A stretch of DNA of 64,000 nt from Bisporella sp. PMI_857 (GCA_021307315.1 JAJSPD010000122.1:18596-82595); one strand, 5' to 3'. Positions 35,319-46,748 are shown, numbered from the stretch's first letter. Notes: generated by a model not told the origin, from the letters alone. Made by a program: numbers and translations.

Positions 35319-36727
35319 CTAAATCTCAACCTTGACCTCAGCCTCGATCAAGCTCTCAGCAACGCCAGGATAGTTCCAAATAGTTAACACTCTATACCCT
35401 GCCTTTCCAAGAATCTCTCTCCATTGCCCCTCTGTTCTCTCCTTCATCGCGCCTAGCACAAGCATCAATTGATCCATACTCGTAGCAGCCAAACTTGCAT
35501 TTTCCTCTGACACCACAATCTCATTAATCAAGACCTTCGAATATCCTTTCTTCAAAGCGGATGTCAGGTTGTGAAGGATCTTGATACAGTCATCATCTCC
35601 CCAGTCGTGTAGTACCGAGTGCAAATAGTAGGCACGAGCGTGTAGGACGGGCTGAGGCGTGAAAAAATCATGTGCTACCGTCTTGAAATTAGTGCCAGGT
35701 GTGAGGGTTGCAATCACCTCTTCCCTGTCTTGAAAGATCAAATATCCTGGCAAGTTACCGTGCTTCTCACAAAGTTCTTGCAAATAGTGACCAAGTCCTC
35801 CGCCTACGTCTACTAGCAATACAGGATTGGAAGTTGGATCGAAGCCCGCGTAAGGCGCTCAATGGGGTAGAATCCAGGATCACACCATATTGGTTTACCC
35901 GCACGGTAAGCAGACATGTAGTTATTAAAGATTGGGAGGTAAGGGGGGTTTTGGTCTAGCCAAGCGAAAAATGGAAGGGTGGTTTTGTGCGCGAATTGAA
36001 AAGGGCCATTAGTCAGCTCTGTAGGGTTTTTGTAGTTCGTAACTTTGAGATATTCTGGAAATGATGCGAACGATGGACTGGCGACGTCGAAGCTGAAGGC
36101 GAGTTAGCAAATGTATATACGAGGAAAAGAATTCTCTCCTCGTATTCGCTTTGAGCACGTCAGCGGCTTTCTCCTTAATCACATGCATTGAGGACAAGTG
36201 CTTCAACATTCGTGCTATAACATCATTAGATCAGATTAGGACCTTCAAAGAGAAAGAGGACCTATTTACTAATTAGTGGTAAGTCCACTTTGGCGTTCTC
36301 CGCCAAGCCTTTTGCACTAACACCTTGCTTTCGGCTTTCCTTTAGATATTTGAACATCCCGTTTTCGACACCGATGCGGCAATGAGCATTCCTTGCTGGC
36401 TGAGGACATCCAACATCAGTAACGTGTTACACGCTCTAAAGGGGTGGGTGGAAGGAAAGAGTGGGGGCGCCTCCGGCTCGCAGGAATTAGTCCTGTGCGG
36501 TAATGCAAAATCTTTAAGTAGCTTACCTCAGCCCATCCCATCCGTTGAATAGCTTCAGATGGCAACTCTAACACTGTAATGAGCTCATGGCTGAGGCTGA
36601 TGAGAGACTCTCGTGCGCCAGGCTTGTTCGCTTTCAGTGATTGTACAACATCTGATATGTTGTTCAGTATAGCGGATACTTCTAGTGGAAGGGCAGGCAT
36701 GGTGTTGCCGCATTGACTGATAATCAC
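35319..36727 (-). pseudogene. Family 2 O-methyltransferase, frame-broken
   Basis: SAM-dependent O-methyltransferase of the fungal secondary-metabolite type. Exon 1 (from ATG 36727) ends at a GTAAGC donor after QRMGWAE; the next exons give PARNAHCRIGVENGMFKYL, the dimerisation/winged-helix part and MLKHLSSMHVIKEKAADV. After ASFPEYLKVTNYKNP and YPIERLTRA the frame shifts near 35870. The SAM-binding motif LLVDVGGGLGHYLQEL and the catalytic histidine block YLHSVLHDWGDDDCIKILHN continue in another frame, ending IEAEVKVEI. Upstream, the only fitting intron at about 36080-36110 would be ~28 bp, too short, suggesting a second deletion. So the gene is probably inactive unless these are sequence errors. 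No other secondary-metabolite gene is adjacent. Confidence 0.75.
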
Positions 36728-37324
36728 ACTGATGTTAGGGATGATTTGGTCAGTAGAACTAAATGCGCAAGAGGATACTTTGAGGAGAGTTCACTGAGCC
36801 GAGTAGAGCGAAGACTTGACAAGTCTCAAGGGTGTGGAGGGGTGAGAAGATCAAGGCAACCACATGTCAAGATAATCCTCGTTCTAACAGATTTATTACA
36901 ATATACGTTCCTTTGAAAATACCCTAGTAACTGTAACGCTACATATTTCTCAAGATATACTCGGTGAGCACCAGATGCACGAGTATGAGCATCCAAATAC
37001 CTTCCGTTGTTGGTAGGGTCATGCACGACAAAATTACCAACATCTAGTGCTACCGCAATAATCTAGGGTCGATGCCTGACGCAGTGGCAGAGGCACCGGC
37101 TGCCGCCCCCTGCAGCAATGAAAGAATATCCCAGTAACTTACTATCGAGTTGAATCACGGCAGTCGCTAGTCGCGATTATACCATTTGCAGGCACCGAAT
37201 TTTCAATCGTATTTGCGTGCATACAGGCTTGTGTGCCCTGTCTGCGCCACGCAAGATTGCCGATTATTCTAATCACGTTCCTACATCAACTTAGAGTGAA
37301 ATCTTGGGTTCAGTAGATATAGCA
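36728..37324. other. Intergenic, no gene seen
   Basis: About 600 bp of upstream DNA shared by the O-methyltransferase relic (minus) and the lectin gene (plus). No motif recognised. Confidence 0.4.
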
Positions 37325-39503
37325 ATGGATTTTCCAGACGCAGTAGCTGCTTGTGAGTTCTAACACTTAGTACCTCAAGCTCAGATTTATTGACCGAAGA
37401 GCAGGTCCGCAGAGAACTTTGTAAGACACTGAGCCACCTCCTTACATTCAGGTATCTAATGTCCGAAGCGCAATCCTGACGAAATACTCTTCCCTGAGAA
37501 GCTATCGCGAACAAGTCGTCAAAGGATCAGCTCTTGACTATGAGAATGCTGGAATCTACACCTCAGCATTGTTTGACGCATACATGGTAGGCTACTGTAT
37601 CCAAACACAACTAGAGTAGGAAGTATTGCTTAACTGTCAATTTTCAGGATTACAAGATGATGTAGAAAGGCATCTAAGAATGTGAGCGGAAATATCTATA
37701 ACTATAGAAAGCATTCTGACATACGCCATAACAGTGACAAGAGACTTAGATGAGGGCTGCGCCCGTATCATGTCTCAGGAATCCACCAACCTTGTTTCAT
37801 ATAGTGAGAAATTCAAGAAGGATTATGAAGAGAGAATTAGCAATTTCAAAGCAGCTGAGAAGAAACTGGTCACAAGTGTCCGGGCCAATTACTTGCCACT
37901 CTTGAAGAACCGTTACCTCCGGATGCAGTTGTCCCTTACGAGGCTGATATCTTCGGACTGGAGAGTACAAAAAAAAGATTGCAGGTTCGAAATGATTAAG
38001 ATTGTCAGAGAGGCAATTTTTCTCCAGTTGTTTTAGGATGTTACTAACTACCTCAAATAGGCGAATGAAGTTGCGTTCAATCCAGAGGTAGCTACAGACC
38101 CGTACCGTCTCTATAGCAACCTGGGTCCAAACATATTCCAAATGCTCCTCCCGGTAAGGACCAAAATTAACACATTATTCCTTATAATATTCTGAGTATC
38201 TTCAGTCAACGAAGGATACCAAACAACCGCTTACACCCGGAGAGGAAGAGGCACTGAGAAAGGAAACTACGGATGTTATAGAGGCAAAATATCCCGCTGC
38301 ATTAAGACATTTGGTAACGTGCTGCTAATTTCAGACATAGCGAGAAACTGCCAGTCAACTAGAGGCACAAAGATTTAAGAACAGATACGAAGCGATAAAG
38401 AAGCAGCAATATGAAGAAAGCGAGCCATGGAGAAAAGCTGGTGAAGAGCAACGAAGCCAGCAGATCCATGCACAGCAGGAGCTACCGAAGCTTGAATATG
38501 AACTAAAACTCGTCCGAAAGAGACAAAAACTTGCTGAAGAAGAACTAGAAAAGCAACAGCGTGAGAAAGAGGAAGAGACAGGAAGAAAGCAAGAAGAGGA
38601 GAAACAAAAAAACTGGAGGAAGAAAGATGGAAAGAACAAGGTAAGGGAAAGACGAACCCAGCAAACGCCCAGGATGAGGAATGGAAAGGCCTCGTCACCG
38701 TCCAGAGTGGTCGGATATGGGGCTGGTCGGTAGAGATTCGAATATTATCACACGTTCTAAATGACCCATCACCATCCTCGGGTATTATTTTCGGCCTGCA
38801 TGCTATCGGGCAAAGTAATGGTAGGGCAATTCGAGCCCGTTGCGATATCCAGAACATTAAACCAACATGGTTCGATATTCGATTCCCAATGTTTCGATGT
38901 GCAGCGGCACGGATGAGGCCAGCTGACCGTCCGAAGCTGAAAATACGGTATGGGCAAGCAAACACCAATGTACAGCCTCGGGGCTGGCGGGTACCTAAGG
39001 CCATAAAAGCAAGTAGAGGACCAGCGGATGAAGAAATTCACTGCCAAATTACTTTTACAGCACATATTGATGTCCCTATCCAGGATCTGGCCAAACGAAT
39101 CGCGATTGAGACACGGAACATAACGACTTCTGGTTTCCTCCTTACCTTCAAAAAATAGGGAGACTCGATAATCTATTATGCGAACGCTGGTTGGCTTGCC
39201 TTCGAGGCCGGCGCGGAAGGCATTGCCAGCGGCCAGGCAACGTGGAAATCACATCCAGCATATCAAAATCATCTGTTGAAGTTCTCCCGTCCCTTTAATC
39301 GTCAACCAGCTGTCTTCGTGGGGCTTCGGGAGTTGGATATCGCGGCGAATAGCCACATGAAGGTACAAGTCAATGTAGCGAAGGCGAGGGATAATGGTTT
39401 GGGCATATTTCTCGGTTCTTACGTTTTGGCCGAAGCTAACTCACAGAATTGTAAATATACTCGCCTTGGGGCATCATATGTGGGGATCGAAGGGACATTA
39501 TGA
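37325..39503 (+). pseudogene. Coiled-coil plus H-type lectin domain protein, frame-broken
   Basis: Multi-exon gene for a protein with a helical N-terminal region, a charged coiled coil and tandem H-type lectin (carbohydrate-binding beta-sandwich) domains. Exon pieces include VSNVRSAILTKYSSLRSY, then GPNIFQMLLP joined by a 54-bp intron to STKDTKQPLTPGEEEALRK, and a Glu/Lys/Gln-rich coiled coil at 38341-38640. The lectin part (38650-39503) shows IIFGLHAIGQSNGRAIRARC, RIAIETRNITTSGFLLTF, ANAGWLAFEAG and FSRPFNRQPAVFVGLRELDI. Two lesions: the coiled-coil frame and the lectin frame differ by one base at an A7 run (38606-38612), and an in-frame TAG at 39156-39158 sits where H-type lectins have tryptophan. 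Several candidate upstream introns are very short. The start at 37325 is tentative. Confidence 0.65.
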
Positions 39504-41039
39504 GGGTTTGGCACCAGTTGCAATAGTAATTTCTACTTCCTGCCTTCCACCTTTCCATACATAGCCATAAAATACTAATTTTCTATCACCAAAAAACCGT
39601 TGTGACAAAGGAAGTGAAATATCAACTTTATGTCCCACATGAGAGCTACGAAGTAAATTGTTGGGAAGCTATCTAAACTCTACAGCTAATATAAGCACTT
39701 CAGGAAGCTACTTATATCTCTTGCCCAAGCTGGAAACGCCTAGATTTACCAGAATAGGGAAGAAGCGGAACAATAATTAGCAACGAGGACGTTAGCAAAC
39801 AAACCAATGCAAAAAGACTATGTTTCAGGGTTTAGACGTTCCTAGGGCACAGGGAGGATATGGGACGATAACAGTGGTAGAAGTCAGCATTGACATTATA
39901 TCCCATTGCGTATACTTGTACAATTACCAATAAGCGTAGAACTGTTGCGCATGCTCAACAGCATGTCTTCTGAGACTTCCCTTATGAGGTCGCCTATTAC
40001 CTGCCAAAAATTCCCGAATCGGTTGTTGGTATATCAACCTTAGATCAATGGATGGGAGCGAGATGTCCTAAAGCCCATTATTTCCAATAAGCTATATGCA
40101 GGCGTACCTTCTTGTATCATAGCGTGCTCCACCCAGGGAGGAAGTGATGTCAACTCAGTAATCACGAGTTATCTTGCTACTTGTGCTGATGAGAAATCCG
40201 CCATATTGTATCGCGCTTTACATATAAGAGGTAGTGCAAAAATTTTCAGTAATTTGTTGTACTAGGTACACTCGAAAATGCTAATGGCAGGTTGACAAAC
40301 GGATATATTATAGGTGATCTTATCACAGAATAGGTTGTAGAATAGGGCATACGAACTTGATTGTAGATCCAATAGAATCAACTATCTAGAGTGATGAAAA
40401 TAGAGGTCTTTACGCCAAGATAGGCTAAGCCGAATCGGGCCAATAGGCTTGGCCGTTTCACAGGTGCCATTAGTATTTACTTCACATAGGTGGCTACTTG
40501 CAGTCTTATAAATCGATTGATTGCTATGAAAGTACGCAAAGGCAGGAACCACAAGGGGCATGCAAGTATTACTCACCATAGTGTACAACAGGAGGCCGCC
40601 AGAGCTCCATGCATCATGATCGCATAATGGTCCCAATGAAGAAATCGCCAAACTTGTGTAAAATGCCCTCGAGTAGCCCACATGAAGCTCGATCCACTCT
40701 AAGATATCTATTACCAGATATAAAGAGCTTCATTTCGACTTCGTACATGTCAAAGCCATCCCATTGTTGCGCTTTTGTTCAACGCCACAAGCCCACAAGT
40801 ATTAGAAAAGCCGACAAGCGCCCAATATCAAAAAGTATAAGGAACAGCCACAAGCCAACAGCCCACTGGTGTATCAAGCCCACAAGTTACGTTCTCAAAG
40901 CCCACAAACTCCAGATGGAGTAGAAGTCAATCGAGCCGACAACCCACAAAGCCAACCCACAAGTTAACACAAGATCCCAGAGGACCACTGTGTGGCAGTG
41001 TCAAATAGCATGCAGTCCTCATGCCATAGCATCACCCGC
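39504..41039. other. Intergenic, no gene seen
   Basis: 1.5 kb between the lectin gene and the stop of the nucleolin-like gene. Only short frames. The right part carries the CCACAAG repeat cluster listed separately and the 3' untranslated region of the nucleolin-like gene. Confidence 0.45.
40780..40970. repeat. Degenerate AGCCCACAAG repeat cluster
   Basis: At least six spaced copies of a unit close to AGCCCACAAG (for example 40789-40799, 40876-40886, 40897-40906, with variants GCCAACAGCCCAC and CCAACCCACAAG to about 40965). Spacing is irregular (20-80 bp), so it is not a tandem array. It lies just past the stop of the minus-strand nucleolin-like gene, where the transcript would carry CTTGTGGGCT repeats in its 3' untranslated region. 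Confidence 0.5.
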
Positions 41040-42669
41040 TTATTCGAAGGTCTGCTTCTTGCCTTGGAAATCTCCAAAGCCTCCGCGGTTGGTGGAGGCG
41101 CCACGACCACCACGAGCGCCTCCACGGCCACCTCCACGGCCACCTCCACGTCCCCCACGATCAAAACCTCCGCGGCCACCCTAAAGTCCGAGTCAACACA
41201 CAGAATGAACGCAAAGAAGTCAAAGAACTTACCCGTCCGCCGCCACGTCCGCGTCCACCGCCTCGTCCACCACGCCCGCCATCGTCACGAGGAGGTCGAG
41301 GAGTAGCATAGTCAAGTCTGACAGGTCGGCCATCAATGGCTTCCCCCTTCATAGCCTCAAAAGCAGTCGTGGCTTCCTCGACTGAAGCAAATGTAACATA
41401 TCCGAAACCCTTAGGATTGCCGGTTTCCCTTTATTATGTTAATATATTACAATGACATAAAAGTATATATGCTTACTGATCAGTGGGGAGTCTGACATTG
41501 ACGACGGTCCCGTGCATACCAAAGGCATCGCCAATCATATCCTCATTGGCACCAAATGAGAGATTACCAAGGAACAGGGTATCGGAAGGAGCGCTTGTAG
41601 AATCACCAAAATCTTTAGCACGGTTGTTGGCACGCTCCTTTGGTGCAGAGTTATCACGAGGAGTGGAGAAATCGACATTAGCCTCACGTCCATCAATGAG
41701 AGCACCCTTCTTAGCCTTGAGGGCCTTAGCAGCGTCGGCAGCGTTGGTGAACTCAACATAGCCAAAACCCTTTGAGCGACCAGAGTCACGATCAGTGACA
41801 ACACGAGCACCAGAGAGCTCACCGAACTCCTCGAACTCCCGGTAAAGCCACTCGTCATCAACGTTCCAGCTCAAGTTGCCAACAAACAAGTTCTTGCTGC
41901 CCTCAGCACCACCCTCAACCTTAGCCTTCTTCGCGGGAGCCTCGACTTCATCATCAGCTTTGCGCTTATTGGATTTCTCTGGCTTGGTTTCAGCTTCGGC
42001 CATGGACTCATCAGAGTCGGAATCACTGTCTGAGTCCTCATCGGCTTCGCTGGAGTCCGAGGAATCGGAGCTTTCATCACTTGCCTTCTACGAAATATTA
42101 GTTTCAATGACTTATACAGATATAACCGACTTACGGCAGCCTTAGCACCACCGTTGACTGCACCTTTTACAGCGCCAACAGCTTTAGCGACAACTGGCTT
42201 CTCATCACCTTCACTCTCCTCCTCACTGCTGTCATCACCGGAATCCTCGGCCTTTTCAGAGTTAGCAGCATCGTCTGAGTCGTCATCACTGCTTTCTTCG
42301 GAAGAATCAGAGGATTCAGACGAGTCACTTTCATCAGAGGAATCTACCTCTTGCTTCTTGGCTGCTCCATTGGTCTTTCCATTGACTGGCTTCGCAACCT
42401 CATCTTCCGACTCAGACTCAGACTCCTCTTCGGACTCGGAATCCTCCTCGCTAGATTCTGAGCTTGCGGATGGGGATGGAGATGGCTCTTTGACTGGAGT
42501 CTTCGACTTCTTGCTACTAGATGTGACCTTGGCATCTTTGGCAGGCTTGACGGGCTTAGCTGCTGTAACAGGTATCTAAGGTAGGAATTAGTCTCGTAGT
42601 AGAGGCAACGTTTGGGGCTAATAATACCTCGACCTTAGCAGCCTTCTTCACATCCTTAGATTTTCCCAT
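41040..42669 (-). CDS. Nucleolin-like RNA-binding protein (Nsr1/Gar2)
   Basis: 476-aa nucleolar protein for pre-rRNA processing and ribosome assembly. Five exons: 42669-42628, 42575-42135, 42087-41477, 41428-41233, 41180-41040; introns of 47-52 bp all keep frame. The N-terminal ~220 residues alternate acidic serine tracts (casein kinase II-type SSDES/SDSDSDE runs) with lysine-rich patches including NKRKADDEV, a likely nuclear localisation signal. RRM1 starts at ~227 (NLFVGNLSW, RNP1 SKGFGYVEF) and RRM2 at ~332 (TLFLGNLSF, RNP1 PKGFGYVTF). A Gly/Arg-rich RGG tail follows (~415-465), ending GDFQGKKQTFE. This is the canonical Nsr1/Gar2 architecture. Confidence 0.95.
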
Positions 42670-43246
42670 GGTGATAATCTGACTCTGGCTGTATGAAGCA
42701 GATCAAAAGGCAAATTAATTTGTAAGTGATGCAAGAATCTCAGGATTCAAGAAAAGTTGAAGGTAAGATGGGGAAGTTGGGAGGAGAAGAGAAAGGCGAA
42801 GCGGTGGAGGGGATTTTTATTTCTTATCGCAAGAAAAATTATCTTAGCGTCAAAAGCTCATGTGGGTCGGTCTACTTTTCCGCTTGAAAGCCTCAGGCAT
42901 GAATTAAGGCAGGAGCACTTGGCACGGATCGTGACCTGAACAAGGGAGCAGCAACATTAGAGGGCACATCGAGTTTGTGCAATCGTGTACAGGAATCATC
43001 CAGTGAGCGTTACCTGTAAGTATATATCTTTTTGGCTGCAACAGGGACTATGTGAAATTTTTAAAGCTTGATTGTTGCTCCAGCTGTCTCCTCAAACAGT
43101 ACTATGCTTTTGCGGTGTTCGGCCCTCAACCTCCACAGATCGTTGTCAGAGCAAGCCACAAGCCATTGATGTCTAGTATACTAATCAAAGCATATAGAAA
43201 ATTTAAGCGGGTTTATTTTGCTCCCTTTGTGCCCAAAATCATTACA
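42670..43246. promoter_or_regulatory. Divergent promoter region, nucleolin-like / complex I subunit
   Basis: 577 bp between two divergent housekeeping genes. No element identified. An in-frame open stretch upstream of 43247 lacks family similarity, so the later ATG was taken as start. Confidence 0.4.
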
Positions 43247-43688
43247 ATGGCACCTACCCCAGAGTCCGCAGCATTCCTTGCAAAGAAGCCCAAGGTTCCG
43301 CCCACCTTCGATGGTGTAGACTACGATGATACAAAAGCATTGAAGGCAGCACAAGATTCGGTTATTCGGGAGCAATGGATCAAGAGCATGATGGCTCGGT
43401 TAGTACGGGAGGAGCTTGGGAAGTGCTACTACAAGGAAGGGGTTAATCATCTGGAAAACTGCGGCGCATTGAGAGGTACGAGTCCTTATACGAGCTGCGA
43501 TGGAGATATTGCATTATTTCTGAATAAGGCTTTCGCGGAGGGAGGGTCAAGCGTGGCCTATTTTTGCCGCTGTTGAGGTGCTCGAACCACCGCTGACTAG
43601 AATTACAGAACGATATTTTGAGCTGCTGAAGGAGTCGAAGATCCGGGGATATATATTTCAACAACAGAACTACATTCCAAAATCATAG
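43247..43688 (+). CDS. Mitochondrial complex I subunit, NDUFB10/PDSW-like
   Basis: 102-aa accessory subunit of NADH:ubiquinone oxidoreductase in the membrane arm. Two exons, 43247-43475 and 43609-43688, with a 133-bp intron (GTACGA, TTACAG). The protein begins MAPTPESAAFLAKKPKVPPT, then FDGVDYDDTKALKAAQD, REQWIKSMMARLVREELGKC, and the cysteine-containing GVNHLENCGALRERYFELLK, ending FQQQNYIPKS. Length and these blocks fit the fungal 12-kDa PDSW-like subunit. The start follows ATTACA and precedes the conserved N-terminus exactly. No cleavable presequence, as usual for this subunit. Confidence 0.87.
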
Positions 43689-44026
43689 ATGGGTGAATGG
43701 ATGGACGGTATTCATTGGGAATAGATTGAATGGTCAAACCATGAGCTTAGATCGCGCCGCAGAGGGTTTACTCCTCTGGGCACATTGTAAATATGAAACC
43801 CTGTATGAAAAAAAGAAGCTCCAGTGAGAAAAGATCTCCTTTCAAACGTTAATTTCTAGTAAATTTAACCCTATGAAGTCGGTTAACAATTTGTTTCCTG
43901 CTTGCGGTTCTGATATTGAGTGCACACTTGGACCGATTCGTCCCCCGTATAAAAAAGTTCGAGGCTATCAAACCTCAACTTCAACGTCCATCACAGTTAC
44001 ACTAAGTAACATAACAAACCACCGCC
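43689..44026. other. Intergenic, no gene seen
   Basis: 338 bp, promoter and 5' leader of the mitoribosomal gene. Nothing else recognised. Confidence 0.4.
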
Positions 44027-44781
44027 ATGATCTGCCGCACCTGTCTCCGAGCTCGTGCAGCTCTGTCTCATCAATCGCAGTATACTCGCCAATTCTCCAC
44101 ATCTTTGAGACAATTAACACCAGCGAATACACCTCTCTCCCAAACACCCTCCACCATATCGCCAGCAGCCCAACCGTCCTTTGGCACGCCACTCCCCAAT
44201 TTACCCAATCCCGCTGGTGTACACGCAAAACTCAAATCCAAATCCAAAACGGCAGTCGTTGAATTACCACAAAGCATCGCCCCTGCCGGCACCGCGCTCC
44301 AAGGAATAAATTACATCAAAGGGATCGACGACCCGATCGCGAAAGAAGAGGAAGCGTATCCGGAATGGCTATGGAAAGTCCTCGAGACTAAGGCCAAGGA
44401 GGAGAATACCGATTTCGATGGGGATGAATTCTGTTCGTGGCCCTTCCAAACCCCTTTCCCTCCCATCCATCCATCCCTATAACCCTCTCTCCTTCCTTCA
44501 ACCACAGCTAACAGTTCGTCAAAGCGAAAAGCAAGAAGGTCAGGAGGGCGGCGGCCAAGAGACAGAGGAAGCTGGAAGCAAGATTAGCCGCTTCAGGGGA
44601 TATCGAGGCGCTGCGTCCCAAAATACCTATTACGCGGCAGACAATTGATCTGCCAGGAAATGAGGAGGGGGGGCTCGAGGGGGCATTGGAGGCGGAAGGT
44701 AAGCGTGAAGAATTAAGGGCTGCAATGAGGCGGGACAGGAGGAAGGATATTAAGGGGAAGAATTATTTGAAGAGCATGTAA
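44027..44781 (+). CDS. mrpl37: Mitochondrial large-subunit ribosomal protein Mrpl37 (mL54)
   Basis: Component of the mitochondrial 54S ribosomal subunit. The N-terminus MICRTCLRARAALSHQ with later FSTSLRQL is a mitochondrial presequence. The conserved core is GINYIKGIDDPIAKEEEAYP followed by EWLWKVLETK. The second exon (from 44515) has the basic stretch VKAKSKKVRRAAAKRQRK and the motif PITRQTIDLPG, ending in KNYLKSM. Exon 1 ends near the GTTCGT donor at 44433, leaving one base, but exon 2 needs phase 0 after the acceptor AACAG at 44514, and alternative acceptors hit stops. Either a non-canonical donor is used or the sequence has a one-base error near 44430. Total ~225 aa. Confidence 0.8.
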
Positions 44782-45149
44782 AATGTTATTAGACTAGAGT
44801 GGCAGAGACTGCTAGGTTGGAGTGCCGGATACCACATCGAATATTGTGCTCAGCGGTGCTATGCGTAAGCATAATGTATTATAAAGTGCTCGTGCATTGC
44901 AAGGAGATGATATGGAAAGGTTGGTACTTTGTATATCACGTAGCAATGGTACATATATATACAGTAAGATATTGCATTATTTACATTTATTATGGACTAA
45001 CTGCACGAGTAGTGCCTGAGTCTTGAGGCTCCGTAGGGTAGTACAGAACCATCATATCGTGCTGCCTGTTGCAGAAATAACGTCTCTAAGGAGGAAGATG
45101 TGTTGTAAATGTCCCACAGTTTAGTTCCGTTCGGTAACAAGTCCAACTT
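44782..45149. other. Convergent intergenic region
   Basis: 368 bp between the stops of mrpl37 and taf7. Holds both 3' ends; nothing else seen. Confidence 0.4.
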
Positions 45150-46748
45150 TCAATAATCATCCTCCCCAAGAGACGATTGCTTCAAAAGCAGTTCTGCCCT
45201 AAGCTTCTTCAAGTTGTCGTCCATCCTCTTCTTCAAGATGGAGTTTTGCTGATTGTTCATTTTGACTTCAACTTCCTTAATTTGCCTCTCCAGATCGGCA
45301 ATATCCTCCCGAGTGCCTTCAATCTGGGCTTGACGTGCTTTCTCCTCATCATCGATATCCGAGCCGTCTTCCTCATCTTCGTCAAATCCTTCCTCTCCGG
45401 ATTCGTCTCCACTATCCTCTTCAGCACCCGTTTCGGCCACTTGCGTTTGTCCATTCGCCAAAGGCGTATCTCCAACAACCGAAGCAGGTGTGTCAGCCAT
45501 TGGTGTGAACTGCTCTTCAAATGCAGCCTCAAGATCAGCCTCCAACTCGGCATCCCCGTCGGCGACATGGCCATTTCCGTGATGATTGTTGTTGAAATAG
45601 CCAACATCATCAAAGTCCGCCTCAGCATCCTCTTCCCCAGCCTCTTCTTCTTCTTCAGTACCACTATACTCATCCTCATCTTGGCTGGCTTCGACAACCG
45701 GTTTGATTGATTCATACTTTACACTACCACCTTTACTAAGAACCTCCTTGTCTCGTGCTAAGAGGGCCTCGACCGCTTCCTCGACCGCCTCAATAGCAGT
45801 CCTGCTGATGCGCTTCCTGAAGCGCCGTTTACGTGCATAATGCATTGGAGGTGTGAGACCATGAGGATATTGAAAGGTGTTCGGGTCAATGATTTTGGGC
45901 AAATTGATCGTCTGGGCATCTTTCTCATCTCGAATAGGAGCAAACACCCAAAGCATTTGACATATATCTGCAGATTTCAACCATCCACGCTTGTCCCAAG
46001 ATTTCATTCCCTCAATAATGCATGGCAAGTCGACAAGAGTTGCTGCGTAAATACTGCCCCGTATGGTGATCGCCGCCCTCCGACCATCCTTATGGAAAAA
46101 CTTCATGCGAACATCGGCCCCTCCTTGTTGCAGTGGTAAACCGATACGCTTGTTGATAATTGCTTGCTGAATATAGTCGCAGTCATCGCCAGGGAGCATC
46201 CGAAGTATGAACTGTTCCTCAATGACGGGATCATCCTCGATATCACTAGCTTCTGAATCGTAACCTTCCCCGTGTGCCCTATGAGGTTGCTTACCCTTGC
46301 TCCGAATCGCCCGTATGAGAGGTGTCTTCAGAGCGGAAGTAGTTGCTGATAATGGGGTGGTGTTGGTGCTCGGGTTAATCTTCGTGTTCAACTTGATCTT
46401 CTTTGTCGGAGGTAGGACATTAATAGTACTCTCGCCTTCAGTATCAGATTCCTCCTTGCGCTTCTTGCTCTCGAGCTTTTTGGCGCTATCTTTGGGCTGT
46501 CGTCCCGCCTTGGTCTTCTTTGGCTTGTCAACTTGGACTGGAACTGGAGCTGGAGCTAAGACGGCTGGCGCTGGAGTAGCAGGCACTGGGGTTGAACGCG
46601 CTGAGTTGGTTTTAAAAATAATCTTTTTGGTCTTCGTTCCGCTAGGTGTCTCTGCAGTTGGAGTACCCATAGCTGCAGGAGTAGACCCAGAAGGTGTGTT
46701 CGAAAATGTGCTTCTCGCGGCGCCAATGTTAAGCTTCAGACTGACCAT
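45150..46748 (-). CDS. taf7: TFIID subunit TAF7 (TAFII55)
   Basis: Single-exon 532-aa general transcription factor subunit that contacts TAF1 in TFIID. The N-terminal ~170 residues are low-complexity, rich in Thr, Pro, Ala and Lys, with KRKEESDTEGES. The TAFII55 N-terminal domain follows at ~175-320: EEQFILRMLPGDDCDYIQQA, VRMKFFHKDGRRAAITI, YAATLVDLPCIIEGMKSWDK and the hallmark LPKIIDPNTFQYPHGLTPPM. A basic helix (ARKRRFRKRISRTAIEAVEE) and long acidic tracts (DEDEYSGTEEEEE, GDESGEEGFDEDEEDGSD) come next, then a C-terminal coiled coil (IADLERQIKEVEVKMNNQQ). Start is the ATG directly before the VSLKLNIG block. It is head to head with the taf3 gene, 443 bp apart. Confidence 0.95.
   Translation of the reverse strand: MVSLKLNIGAARSTFSNTPSGSTPAAMGTPTAETPSGTKTKKIIFKTNSARSTPVPATPAPAVLAPAPVPVQVDKPKKTKAGRQPKDSAKKLESKKRKEESDTEGESTINVLPPTKKIKLNTKINPSTNTTPLSATTSALKTPLIRAIRSKGKQPHRAHGEGYDSEASDIEDDPVIEEQFILRMLPGDDCDYIQQAIINKRIGLPLQQGGADVRMKFFHKDGRRAAITIRGSIYAATLVDLPCIIEGMKSWDKRGWLKSADICQMLWVFAPIRDEKDAQTINLPKIIDPNTFQYPHGLTPPMHYARKRRFRKRISRTAIEAVEEAVEALLARDKEVLSKGGSVKYESIKPVVEASQDEDEYSGTEEEEEAGEEDAEADFDDVGYFNNNHHGNGHVADGDAELEADLEAAFEEQFTPMADTPASVVGDTPLANGQTQVAETGAEEDSGDESGEEGFDEDEEDGSDIDDEEKARQAQIEGTREDIADLERQIKEVEVKMNNQQNSILKKRMDDNLKKLRAELLLKQSSLGEDDY

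Noticed and set aside
36080..36110. 28-bp intron to rescue the O-methyltransferase
   Set aside because: Too short for splicing, although donor GTATAT, branch CTAAC and acceptor TTCAG are all present; a deletion is more likely.
38375..39004. 209-codon minus-strand frame rich in Phe, Ser and Cys
   Set aside because: Antisense to the Lys/Glu coiled coil and lectin region of the plus-strand gene.
42154..42579. Ser-rich 141-codon plus-strand frame
   Set aside because: Antisense to the acidic serine tracts of the nucleolin-like gene.
45177..45710. 177-codon plus-strand frame
   Set aside because: Antisense to the acidic tail of taf7; Glu/Asp codon runs leave the opposite strand open. No domain.
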